From Hyphomicrobiales bacterium (GTDB lineage: Bacteria > Pseudomonadota > Alphaproteobacteria > Rhizobiales > Aestuariivirgaceae), in contig JACPNZ010000039.1 in the NCBI GenBank assembly GCA_016185245.1, positions 1 to 64,000 of the forward strand: 64,000 nt of DNA, given 5' to 3'. The position numbers were made by a program, and so were the translations under genes. A model generated the notes under the pieces. It was given only the letters and a program-made list of their open reading frames with translations, was not told where the DNA came from and searched no databases. Position 1 is the stretch's first letter, and every line of letters begins with the position of its first letter. Below are positions 25,960 through 33,697 of this stretch, in pieces.

Positions 25960-27096
25960 TCACGGCGCCTCGAGGATCATGGCGATGCCCATGCCGCCGC
26001 CGATGCATTGGGTGGCAAGCGCCCGCCTGGCCTTCTGACGCCTGAGCAATTGCGCAGCCTTGCCGACGAGGCGGCCGCCGGTTGCCCCCAAGGGATGGCC
26101 GATGGCGATAGCACCACCGTCGATGTTGAGCTTCTCTTCTGGAATATCGAGTTCGCGGCGGCAGGCTTCGGCCTGGGCGGCGAAGGCCTCGTTCATTTCG
26201 ACAATGTCGATGTCCTTGATGGTAAGCGAAGCCCGGGCCAAGGCCTTGCGGGTCGCTCCAATGGGACCGAGCCCCATGGTCGCCGGGGCACAGCCCGAAA
26301 CCGCGAAGCTGGCGATCCGCGTCAGGGGTTCCAGCTTGTGGCGCTTGGCGAAATCGCCCGAGCAGACGAGGAGCGCCGTCGCCCCATCGGTCATCGGCGA
26401 GGATGACCCGGCTGTCACCGTGCCGTCGGCCAGGAAGGCGGTCTTCAGTTCACTGAGCTTCTCGGCCGAGGTGTCGCGCACGCAGCCGTCCTCGGCTACC
26501 GCCTGACCGGCAAGCGTGAAGGGTGCGATCTCGGCGGCAAGTCGCCCGTCCTTCTGGGCGGCCCGGGCTTTCATGTGGCTCGCCAGCGCAAAGCGGTCCT
26601 GGTCGGCCCGCGTCAAGCTATAGAGTTTGGCGACACGCTCGGCGGTCAGGCCCATGTTGAGGTAGCTTTCGACCACCGGCGCAGTCCAGGAGGGATGCGG
26701 CAGCGGATTGAAGCCCATCATCGGCACCCTCGACATGCTTTCGGTGCCGCCGGCGATGAAAGCCCCGCCCGCCCCCATGGCCAGCATGCCGGCCGCCATC
26801 TGCACCGCTTGCATGGACGAGCCGCACCAGCGATTGACGGTCGCCCCGGCCGTCGTCTCGGGCAGCCCCGCCAGGAGGCCTACGATGCGGCCCATATTGA
26901 GCCCCTGCTCGCCCTCCGGGAAAGCGCAGCCCCAGACCACGTCCTCGATCTCCGCACCCGGCACTCCCGTCCGTGCCAGGAGTTCGCGGATCACATGGGC
27001 GCCCAGATCCTCGGGCCGGACGCCGGCAAGAGCGCCCTTCCTGGCAAAGGTGAAGGGGGTGCGGACATAGCCGGCGATAAGAGCGTGATCGGTCAT
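25960..27096 (-). CDS. Acetyl-CoA acetyltransferase (thiolase)
   Basis: The 378-aa thiolase has the nucleophilic cysteine in VNRWCGSSMQAV, the histidine in AIAIGHPLGATGGR and the second cysteine in ATQCIGGGMGIAMILE. It performs thiolytic cleavage of 3-ketoacyl-CoA or the reverse condensation; the overall sequence favours a beta-oxidation (FadA-like) type. Start ATG 27096 follows GAGGAAC; the ORF-track start at 27186 adds an unlikely leader. It is convergent with the acyl-CoA dehydrogenase. Confidence 0.92.
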   Translation of the reverse strand: MTDHALIAGYVRTPFTFARKGALAGVRPEDLGAHVIRELLARTGVPGAEIEDVVWGCAFPEGEQGLNMGRIVGLLAGLPETTAGATVNRWCGSSMQAVQMAAGMLAMGAGGAFIAGGTESMSRVPMMGFNPLPHPSWTAPVVESYLNMGLTAERVAKLYSLTRADQDRFALASHMKARAAQKDGRLAAEIAPFTLAGQAVAEDGCVRDTSAEKLSELKTAFLADGTVTAGSSSPMTDGATALLVCSGDFAKRHKLEPLTRIASFAVSGCAPATMGLGPIGATRKALARASLTIKDIDIVEMNEAFAAQAEACRRELDIPEEKLNIDGGAIAIGHPLGATGGRLVGKAAQLLRRQKARRALATQCIGGGMGIAMILEAP

Positions 27097-27592
27097 GGGG
27101 CGTTCCTCGGCGTGGAATCGCATACTGCCACGCCCGGCGCGCCTCCTAAAGCCATCGATAATGTGGATACAACCCTTCCGGTCCATTCCCGGTCCGGCGG
27201 ATCCGCACGGTCCTGGATACCGCGTGGCAAACCTGGAACACCCAGGGATGCAAGTGACGCTTGCAGAACTGCGCCGCCGCCGGCGCGGCGATATCGCGGG
27301 CGATCTTTGCCGCGGAGCGCCATGGGCGGCTCGATGAGGCCCGGGGGCAAGGGCTCTGCCGGCACGAGTTCATCGCCATCGCTACCAACAGGAAGGCCTG
27401 CGTTAAGGTGTAAGCGAATCGTGGACCGCCGATCGTGACTTCTCCCGCCTTCCCAACCTCAGGAATGAACCGCAATCCTCTGGCCTCGTAAGATACGCCG
27501 GAGCTTGCGGAACCCGGTGCCTGCCAATCGTCGATGACGCAGCCCCGCTGGAACATCTTGGCGCGGGCCAAATTTAATCTACAGTTGCACCC
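27097..27592. other. Gene-poor 496-nt stretch
   Basis: No convincing gene was found. Several overlapping ORFs on both strands are low-complexity or arginine-rich and look like shadows. A minus-strand frame contains a fragment (SGVSYEARGLRFIPEVGKAGEV) with more protein-like texture, but it has no recognisable family and no ribosome-binding site. It could be a decayed gene. This is the left side of the accessory zone. Confidence 0.4.
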
Positions 27593-27901
27593 ATGACTTG
27601 GCGCATCGGACAAGCCCTCAGGCTGGCATTGGCGCTGTTGCTTTTGATGGTGGCAACAGTGCCGGCTCCACCGGAGCAAATGCAGGACTCGCAACCCACC
27701 GCGATGGCCAGCGCTTCGAGTTGCGGCTCCTGCACGGCGATGCCGTCGGCCATGAGAGGTTGCGCCCAGGGCCAATGCGCTGTTTCAGCCGTGGTGACGG
27801 AGGTAGGCGGCCTGCCAACTCCCGCTCATGTGCACTGTTCCGGTGGGCCATCCATCCCCACCTGTCAATTTGAGTACCGACCGCCGCTCCGCCCCGCCTA
27901 G
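27593..27901 (+). CDS. Small Cys-rich secreted hypothetical protein (102 aa)
   Basis: The product starts with a clear signal peptide (MTWRIGQALRLALALLLLMVATVPA), then a short mature part with CGSCTAMPSAMRGCAQGQC, a further cysteine pair (VHCSGG, IPTCQF) and a Pro-rich end. The Cys/Met/His content suggests a periplasmic metal-binding peptide, and similar peptides are often found near copper-handling genes. That link is inference. The Asp-box protein 71 nt downstream is in the same direction and may be co-transcribed. Confidence 0.55.
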   Translation: MTWRIGQALRLALALLLLMVATVPAPPEQMQDSQPTAMASASSCGSCTAMPSAMRGCAQGQCAVSAVVTEVGGLPTPAHVHCSGGPSIPTCQFEYRPPLRPA

Positions 27902-27972
27902 GCTCTCCAGTCCGACTGGCCGGCGAATCATTGCCGCCACACCTGGAGCTTCACCTTGAAGGACACATCGAC

Positions 27973-28830
27973 ATGAGAATATCCCAATTCCTGTTCTGCA
28001 CCCTCGCCACGTTCGGTAGTATTGCCGGAGCCTCCGCAGAAACTCTCAAGAACCTCGCAAGCCAAACGCATTACCATGGGATTGCCTTTGTCAAATCCGG
28101 ATCGGCCGAACTGCTGTTGGCCACGCATCAGGGCCTGTTTGCGGTGAGCCGATCCGGCGAGGCCACTCGGGTTTCCCCGGTTCATGATTTCATGGGTTTC
28201 TCGCCCGATCCCGCCAACCCCCTCGTCTACTTTGCCAGCGGTCATCCGGCGGAAGGAGGTAACTCCGGTTTTCTCAGATCGGCCGACGGTGGCGCAACCT
28301 GGTCGCAGCTTTCGACCGGACTGAACGGCCCGGTGGATTTTCACCAGATGACGGTGAGTCCTGCCGATGCCACGACGATCTATGGCGCCTACGGCAGCAT
28401 TCAGGTGAGCCATGACGGCGGCCAGAGCTGGGCGGAAGAGGGTCCGGCACCGGTTGGCCTCATCGCCATCGCCGCTTCACCCGTTGACCGAAACCGTCTC
28501 TACGCCGCCACCAAGTCGGGGCTGATGCTCAGCAGTGACGGCGGGAACGGCTGGACCACATTCGCCTTCGACGGCGAAACGGTGGCCACCGTGGCGGCCG
28601 GCGGAGACGGCACGCTCATGGCCTTCGTCCTCGGCCGTGGCCTCATGCGCGGCAAGGACGGAGCTGCCGGCGACTGGTCGCCGCTTTCCAACGATTTCGG
28701 CGATTCGATTCCGCTGCACATCGCCCTCGATCCGGCCAACCGGCAGCACATGGCCCTGACGACCCAAAAGAATGAGGTCCTCGAAAGCTCCGACGGCGGC
28801 GCCACCTGGGCTCCCTTCGCCGGGCAATAG
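27973..28830 (+). CDS. Secreted Asp-box (BNR-repeat) beta-propeller protein
   Basis: The 285-aa exported protein has a signal peptide (MRISQFLFCTLATFGSIAGASA) followed by a beta-propeller with four Asp-boxes: SADGGATW, SHDGGQSW, SSDGGNGW and SSDGGATW. This resembles the F510_1955-type glycosylhydrolase or sortilin/sialidase-like family; catalytic activity is unproven. Start ATG 27973 is chosen because the signal peptide begins there. The stop codon lies directly at the edge of a degenerate copy of the hppA 3' end (28835 onward). Confidence 0.8.
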   Translation: MRISQFLFCTLATFGSIAGASAETLKNLASQTHYHGIAFVKSGSAELLLATHQGLFAVSRSGEATRVSPVHDFMGFSPDPANPLVYFASGHPAEGGNSGFLRSADGGATWSQLSTGLNGPVDFHQMTVSPADATTIYGAYGSIQVSHDGGQSWAEEGPAPVGLIAIAASPVDRNRLYAATKSGLMLSSDGGNGWTTFAFDGETVATVAAGGDGTLMAFVLGRGLMRGKDGAAGDWSPLSNDFGDSIPLHIALDPANRQHMALTTQKNEVLESSDGGATWAPFAGQ

Positions 28831-28834
28831 GTGG

Positions 28835-28919
28835 GCAGCAAGAGCGCCACGATGTAGGCGATCCCGATCGTCTGGTTCACCGCCGGGCCGGCCCTGCCCT
28901 TGTCGGGATCGCCGGCGAT
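28835..28919 (-). repeat. Diverged copy of the hppA 3' end (copy 1)
   Basis: The stretch aligns without gaps to 33718-33802 inside hppA. Translated on the minus strand it reads AGDPDKGRAGPAVNQTIGIAYIVALLL, against hpp[28 protein letters not shown]. It has lost the normal C-terminal stop and is fused to unrelated sequence. It separates the Asp-box gene from the ter operon. Confidence 0.75.
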
Positions 28920-28954
28920 CATCGCCAGCCCTCATGCGGCCTTGCAAGCGCCGG

Positions 28955-29713
28955 TCAGCTCTTGAGCCAGTCGAGAAGTTCGGGAACCAGCAACTGGGAA
29001 TTTATCTCCTCGTCGCTGAGGGCAACGAAGCCCTCGAGGTCGCGCACGATTACGACCCCGGTGTTCTTGAACCGCTCGGCGATTTTCTTGATGAACTTGA
29101 AATCCGGGTTGCGATCGCAAAACCCCATAAAGAGAAAATAGACCTGGTCGCCGCGATCTTGCGATTCCTTCAACACCCGCATGGTGCGCGCTTCATCACT
29201 GCCGTCGTTTTCGCCATCGGTAACGAAAAGCACGAGCGATCGCTTCTTCTGCACCGGGGTCTGGGTGGTCTGGGTGGCCGGCGGGCGGCCCAGGAACCGG
29301 CTGAGAAAACCGGTTGGTTGTTCGATCTGCGGAAGCCAGCCGAAATGCCGGAGATTGCGCTCCAGGACATAGCTGTAAGTCGTTCCGCCACCCCAGCCCG
29401 GCACCCGGTCGACGATCTTGCGTTCGATGTAACCCTCGCAGTCGCTTGGGGTGACGACTCCAACGGCATGAACGTGCCGCTCGCCATCCGAGAAGGTGAA
29501 TACGTCCATCTTGCCATCGGGATCCAGTACCATGCCATAGGGCACCAGCCGCGCCAGAAGCTGACTTGTCGTACCCTCTTCGTGCTCGTGTTCGAACGAG
29601 CCGGATACGTCGATGTCGAAGATGAGTTCGGCCTTGATATCGGCGTTGACGCCGGCCTTGCCGAGGCTGAGGCGCAGAGCCTGCGCCGACTTGTTGAGGT
29701 CGAGTTTCAACAT
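28955..29713 (-). CDS. TerF-like von Willebrand factor A domain protein
   Basis: The 252-aa protein starts MLKLDLNKSAQALRLSLGKAG and contains a VWA domain of the type found in ter stress operons: FDIDVSGSFEHEHEEG (MIDAS-like D-x-S-x-S), VPGWGGGTTYSYVL (threonine), and LVLFVTDGENDGSDEA (second aspartate). VWA-Ter proteins are thought to act as metal-dependent scaffolds with TerD-family calcium-binding proteins. ATG 29713 follows GGAAGGAAA. It is the last gene of the four-gene ter operon. Confidence 0.82.
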   Translation of the reverse strand: MLKLDLNKSAQALRLSLGKAGVNADIKAELIFDIDVSGSFEHEHEEGTTSQLLARLVPYGMVLDPDGKMDVFTFSDGERHVHAVGVVTPSDCEGYIERKIVDRVPGWGGGTTYSYVLERNLRHFGWLPQIEQPTGFLSRFLGRPPATQTTQTPVQKKRSLVLFVTDGENDGSDEARTMRVLKESQDRGDQVYFLFMGFCDRNPDFKFIKKIAERFKNTGVVIVRDLEGFVALSDEEINSQLLVPELLDWLKS

Positions 29714-29730
29714 GCGTGAATTTCCTTCCG

Positions 29731-30768
29731 TTAAATTTTCAATTGCTGCAGAATATTGCCGATCTTGTAGGCGAGCTCGCCCGCTTCGGTTGCCGTCGGC
29801 TTGCGGATTTGCGCCAGCGTCATCACCGAGGCGATGCTTTCGAGCCACGCCGGCAACATGACCAGCGCCACATTTTGAACGGCACCGACGAGACGGAGCG
29901 GCTGCTCGATTTGCGCTTGCCGCATGGATGCGCCCGAACGAATCTGCGCGACGGTCTGGGTGAGACTCAGGCCACGCTCGACAAAGCGCTGCGACAGTTT
30001 GGGCGCGGTGCCGCGCAGGTGAACAGAGAGGAATTCCGCCGCCAGCGATGCGGCCTCCACCTCGTTGCCCAGATCGTCGATCCGGCCCATGTGGCGATCC
30101 AGCTTTTCCTTGTGGTCGAGCAGGCCGTCCAGTGCAGCGCCCATCAGCTTCACCAATTGGCCAAGCTCCACGCGGGCGGCGTCGAGTTCCTCGGGCGTGT
30201 CGATCTTGCGGCTCAGGTGCTTCAGATAATGCCCAACCACGCCATCGCTTCCGGACACCCCGAAGGCGGCCATCACATCGATCGCTCCGAGCAATTCGGT
30301 TGCGCGGCCGATGTAGTCGGCCGCCCGCTTGAGCACATCGGCTTCGACCAGCGCCAGCGTTTGCGATACCAGGTCGCTATAGCTCGACTGGAGATCGTGC
30401 CCCCACAACACCACGCCGCGTTCGGTCGCGTCCTCGACGACAAAGGTCTCGATGAGGCGCAGCGCGCGTTGGCGCAGCTCCGCCGTTGCGCCAGGCGACA
30501 GATTGCTCAAGTCTCCGATGGTGACGGGAATCCGTTTGCGCTCGCTGCCGCGAATCTTTGTTGGTTCAAGCTCATGGGGCCGCGGCGGCGCGGTTGCGGC
30601 CCGCTTTGGAATGACGGCATCTGCGGTGCGCGCGCCCTTTGCGCCGACATCGATCACCGTTGGACCTAAGCGCGGCTTCGGCCCGGCGACCGTCGGTTGG
30701 CGCGAATCCGTATGGCTCGGCAAGGATGCTTGCGGGCCATCGGCCGTTGCGTCTTTCTTGCCGGTCAC
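29731..30768 (-). CDS. Uncharacterised ter-operon protein (345 aa)
   Basis: I do not recognise this family with confidence. The first 80 residues are Pro/Lys/Thr-rich and probably disordered; the rest is predicted helical (GATAELRQRALRLIETFVVEDATERGVVLWGHDLQ, ALDGLLDHKEKLDRHMGRIDDLGNEVEAASLAAEFLS). Parts of the LDRHMxRID segment are reminiscent of TelA/KlaA helical proteins. It lies between terD (9 nt) and the TerF-like VWA gene (17 nt), so it is surely co-translated with the ter module and may be a second TelA-type partner. Confidence 0.75.
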   Translation of the reverse strand: MTGKKDATADGPQASLPSHTDSRQPTVAGPKPRLGPTVIDVGAKGARTADAVIPKRAATAPPRPHELEPTKIRGSERKRIPVTIGDLSNLSPGATAELRQRALRLIETFVVEDATERGVVLWGHDLQSSYSDLVSQTLALVEADVLKRAADYIGRATELLGAIDVMAAFGVSGSDGVVGHYLKHLSRKIDTPEELDAARVELGQLVKLMGAALDGLLDHKEKLDRHMGRIDDLGNEVEAASLAAEFLSVHLRGTAPKLSQRFVERGLSLTQTVAQIRSGASMRQAQIEQPLRLVGAVQNVALVMLPAWLESIASVMTLAQIRKPTATEAGELAYKIGNILQQLKI

Positions 30769-30777
30769 CCCGCCACC

Positions 30778-31395
30778 TCAGGTGAACTGGGCGAGAACGT
30801 CGTTGAAATTGCCCTTGAATCCCCGGCCCACGGGGGCGTATTCCCAACCCTTGTCGTTGCGCATGATGCTGCCGAACTGAACGACGTTGAACTCCTTGAA
30901 TTCGTCGGACAGCCGGTACGAACCGAGCTCCTTGCCGCCGTCCTCGGCGATGGTGATGGTCGCCATTTCGATCTCTTCGAACGTCTCGACTTCACCGGCG
31001 GCGTGGATGGTGGTGAATATCGGAATTTCGTTGACGGCGTCGGCGAACTGCGTTCCGTCGACGATGATGGACTCGGAGCCGCCTTGCGACCGCCTGTCGC
31101 CGGTATGCAGCAATCCGCCGCCGGGCGTCGCGAACGAACCATCGGCGTTCACCGGCAGAACTCCCGCCTTGGGATTCATCTTCTTGGTGTTGTAGGTAGA
31201 CAGGATGTTTTCGAGCTTGCCCACCTTCGCCCCATTGCCGTCATTGCTGGCTTCGAGCGCATGGATATCGACATCGTGGAGATGTCCATGCCCGCATTCC
31301 CAGGCAACGGTAATGGTGAAGCGCGCGCCCTTGGTGAGCGAGAGCTGGAGCTTCTGCACCGGCTCTCCCGATTTTTCCAACGACAAGGTCAGCAT
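30778..31395 (-). CDS. terD: TerD-family calcium-binding stress protein
   Basis: The 205-aa protein begins MLTLSLEKSGEPVQKLQLSLTKGARFTITVAW and has the TerD beta-sandwich with acidic metal-binding loops (HDVDIHALEASNDGNG, ESIIVDGTQF) plus EIEMATITIAEDGGKELGSYRLSDEF. TerD proteins bind calcium and give resistance to tellurite and other stresses. ATG 31395 has an excellent AAAAGGAG site; the ORF-track start at 31431 is too early. It follows telA by 62 nt. Confidence 0.9.
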   Translation of the reverse strand: MLTLSLEKSGEPVQKLQLSLTKGARFTITVAWECGHGHLHDVDIHALEASNDGNGAKVGKLENILSTYNTKKMNPKAGVLPVNADGSFATPGGGLLHTGDRRSQGGSESIIVDGTQFADAVNEIPIFTTIHAAGEVETFEEIEMATITIAEDGGKELGSYRLSDEFKEFNVVQFGSIMRNDKGWEYAPVGRGFKGNFNDVLAQFT

Positions 31396-31457
31396 GCGAT
31401 AACTCCTTTTGTTCCTAAATTGGTCCGGCAATCATGATGTGCAAGATGACCTGTCAA

Positions 31458-32639
31458 TTATCGCGCGCCTGCGGAAAGAGTCGAAAGCTCTTGCCGCGCG
31501 GCGGCAAAGCGCTTTCGCGCTTCCGCGAATTTTTCTTCCGTCGTCTTTTTCGCCGCCTCGACGAGATTGTGGATGTCCTTGGTGTCGGCAATGATTTTTT
31601 CGATTTGCTGGGCCTGCGCCAGGCGGTTGTCGCCCGGCGCCTGCGCTGCCACCACGGCAACATCCTTGAGCGCGGTGCCGCGGAGTTCGGTTAGTTGTCT
31701 GTCGAGTTGCGCCTGACGGGTTGCCAATTGCTGAACGCTCTTCACCGCGAAGGCGCCATGGATCGACAAGAGCGTCATTTTGATGGAGGCGAAGCGCGCC
31801 GCGACGGTGGTGGCGGTTTCCTGCAGCGTGGCGATGCCGGCCTGTTCGATTTGCTGGATCACAAGCTGGTCGGCGGGAAGCCGCGTGTAGGTGCCTTCCA
31901 GGGCAAGGGCGCGGCTTTCGAGAAGCCGCAACTTGTCTTGCATCTCCCGGGCGCGGCCCTGGGCCACGACATCGGCCGGATCGAGGCTGGCCTGTTCGCC
32001 GGCGACAAAGCTCCGCGCCTTGTCGAGCAAGGCGCGCGCCACCGCGGCGGCCACGGAAAACTGAGCAAAGTGCGCCGCGTAGTTTTGCTTCAGGGTATCG
32101 AGCGACTGCAGCTCGGCGAACAGCGACTGCATCTCGCGCGAAAGCTCCGTTTCGAGCTTGGCCATCTGATCGGCGAGCGTCTTGGTGCGGCCGGAAATGA
32201 GATTGCCGATCTCTTCGAGAATTTGCCGGCCAAGCTCGTCCCGGCGCTTGCCGCGCAGCTTGCCCCACAGCGCGGCAAGCATTCCGGGCTGTTCCCCACG
32301 CTGCACCTTGTCGAGGATTTCCGGGAGCTTGGCGTCGTCAACGCCCTTTTCCAACTGGCTGAACAGGGCGAACACCGTTGCGGCATTGTTCTTGTCGAGC
32401 CGGGCGAGAAAGCCGTCGAGGGTGTGCTGGAGCGCCTGCTCCGCCTCGAGACCGATCTTGATGACATTGCCGGAAGGCATTGCGGAAAAATCCAGGGCCG
32501 CCAGAGCCTTTTCCGCTTCGGCCAGCTGGGCCGGCTTCAGCACAATGGCGCCGGTATCGAGTGACGGTGCCGCAACGGGCGCCGGTCGCGGCGTGACAGC
32601 GGTAGCCGGTATTGGCGGGGTGATGGTCGTTGGCTTCAT
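31458..32639 (-). CDS. telA: TelA-family toxic anion resistance protein
   Basis: The 393-aa mostly helical protein has a Pro-rich N-terminus, a predicted coiled-coil body and a C-terminal region with LLESRALALEGTYTRLPADQLVIQQIEQAGIATLQETATT, matching the TelA (KlaA) pattern. Its role in tellurite resistance is known genetically, but the mechanism is obscure. ATG 32639 has the strong ribosome-binding site AGGAGG; the ORF extends far upstream without plausible protein. It is the first gene of the ter-type operon. TerB and TerC are not visible. Confidence 0.82.
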   Translation of the reverse strand: MKPTTITPPIPATAVTPRPAPVAAPSLDTGAIVLKPAQLAEAEKALAALDFSAMPSGNVIKIGLEAEQALQHTLDGFLARLDKNNAATVFALFSQLEKGVDDAKLPEILDKVQRGEQPGMLAALWGKLRGKRRDELGRQILEEIGNLISGRTKTLADQMAKLETELSREMQSLFAELQSLDTLKQNYAAHFAQFSVAAAVARALLDKARSFVAGEQASLDPADVVAQGRAREMQDKLRLLESRALALEGTYTRLPADQLVIQQIEQAGIATLQETATTVAARFASIKMTLLSIHGAFAVKSVQQLATRQAQLDRQLTELRGTALKDVAVVAAQAPGDNRLAQAQQIEKIIADTKDIHNLVEAAKKTTEEKFAEARKRFAAARQELSTLSAGAR

Positions 32640-33044
32640 GCAATATCCTCCTGTCGGGACATTCCCTGTATACAGCTTGTTGGAAAATGAATCTGGCAAC
32701 CGACGGCGATACCGAACCATTCGGGTTCGTTCGTCAATCAAGTTTAACTCACCGCAACCAACGATTTCTCGAATATAGGCGCGGGCCGCCGCAATTTCCA
32801 GCGCCGGCCGAACGGGAACCCCCGCGGATTTCTCCAGCGCGGGGTTTCCTATCTCGCGTCGATCTTTCGTCGCAGTGACCGGCGTGGTTATTACCGCGCC
32901 AAGACCGCCAGCAACAACAGCGCCACGATGTTGGTGATCTTGATCATCGGGTTGCCGGACAGCCTGTGGACGTCGAGGCTTTCGAGATGCGTCTTGCCGG
33001 TTGGCTCGACCAATAGGCCGGCGCGAGGCAATTGCAGAATAGTA
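32640..33044. other. Intergenic region between telA and the toxin-antitoxin pair
   Basis: No gene is supported. The part next to telA is AT-richer and presumably carries the ter operon promoter, though no clear hexamers stand out. The middle holds a near-perfect hppA 3'-end copy (32895-32954). The open minus-strand frame running through the region is Arg-rich and non-protein-like. Confidence 0.45.
32895..32954 (-). repeat. Near-identical 60-bp copy of the hppA 3' end (copy 2)
   Basis: This stretch matches 33702-33761 at 59 of 60 positions by eye (CGCGCCAAGACCGCCAGCAA... to ...TTGATCATCGGGTTG). On the minus strand it encodes the hppA C-terminus including [11 protein letters not shown] and is followed by an in-frame TAA (32891-32893) where hppA has TGA. 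It is a displaced fragment of the hppA end, about 0.8 kb from the real gene. Confidence 0.9.
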
Positions 33045-33073
33045 TTGACATTTGTACATATTTACGCTATTGG
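33045..33073 (+). promoter_or_regulatory. Predicted promoter of the toxin-antitoxin pair
   Basis: A perfect TTGACA (33045-33050) is followed after about 17 nt by a weak TATTGG, with TTGTACAT between. The region is AT-rich relative to its surroundings and ends 5 nt before the toxin ATG at 33079. The TGTACA palindrome could be an antitoxin operator. The assignment rests on position and the -35 match only. Confidence 0.4.
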
Positions 33074-33078
33074 ATCAC

Positions 33079-33381
33079 ATGTTTCGCGGAATTCACGGCT
33101 TCGATTGGGACGAAGGTAACCGCGATAAGTGCCGCAAACACGGTGTTGCAATCGCGACCATTGAGGCTTTGTTCCGCACAAGTCAGCTGCTGGTGCAGCA
33201 GGATGTCGCAAACTCAAAAGCGGAAACCCGCTTCAAAGCTATCGGAAAGACTGCCGGAGGCCGCAGCATCTTTGTGGTGTTTACCTTTCGTGACCGCGAT
33301 GGCCTTCGGTTGATCCGCCCGGTCAGCGCCCGCCACATGCACAACAAGGAGATCGCCGCCTATGAAAAAGAAAATCCCTGA
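33079..33381 (+). CDS. brnT: BrnT-family ribonuclease toxin
   Basis: The 100-aa product has the BrnT signature: FDWDEGNRDKCRKHGVAIATIEALF near the start, then KAIGKTAGGRSIFVVFTFRDRDGLRLIRPVSARHMHNKEIAAYEK, with the conserved RPVSARHM segment at the active site. BrnT toxins are RelE-fold RNases that arrest growth. Start ATG 33079 (MFRGIHGFDWDEGN) is preferred to the TTG at 33052. The 3' end overlaps the antitoxin gene by 20 nt, typical of this pair. Confidence 0.9.
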   Translation: MFRGIHGFDWDEGNRDKCRKHGVAIATIEALFRTSQLLVQQDVANSKAETRFKAIGKTAGGRSIFVVFTFRDRDGLRLIRPVSARHMHNKEIAAYEKENP

Positions 33382-33622
33382 ATTCAAGACCGATGCGGAG
33401 GCGGAGGCCTTCGTCGATTCGGCCGACCTGAGCCAATACGATCTCTCGGGATTCAAGCCGGTGCGCTTCGAGTTTCAGCCGAAGACCGAGCGCGTCAACA
33501 TGCGGCTCCCCGCCGAGCTTCTGCAAGCCGTGCGCCGCAAGGCCAAGGCCGAAGGCTTGCCCTACCAGCGCTTTATCCGCGCCACGCTGGAACGGGCGGT
33601 GACGGGGAAGAAGCGGGCGTAG
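33362..33622 (+). CDS. brnA: BrnA/CopG-type antitoxin
   Basis: The 86-aa protein starts MKKKIPEFKTDAEAEAFVDSADLSQYDLSGFKPVRFEF, a toxin-neutralising N-terminus, followed by a ribbon-helix-helix DNA-binding part (RVNMRLPAELLQAVRRKAKAEGLPYQRFIRATLERAV). It would neutralise the upstream BrnT toxin and repress the pair's promoter. It overlaps the toxin gene by 20 nt. The pair sits between two copies of the hppA 3' end, which suggests arrival as a mobile unit. Confidence 0.9.
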   Translation: MKKKIPEFKTDAEAEAFVDSADLSQYDLSGFKPVRFEFQPKTERVNMRLPAELLQAVRRKAKAEGLPYQRFIRATLERAVTGKKRA

Positions 33623-33697
33623 GCTCTCCCTTGGTGGCCAACAGACCAAGGCCGGAGCTTGCGCCCCGGCCCTTGACGTTTTGCCCTGAGAGTGAGC

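Noticed and set aside
27146-27775. 209-aa minus-strand ORF in the gap after the thiolase
   Set aside because: It overlaps the signal-peptide gene at 27593, has no ribosome-binding site and no recognisable domain; at most part of it could be a decayed gene, so it is noted only under the gap.
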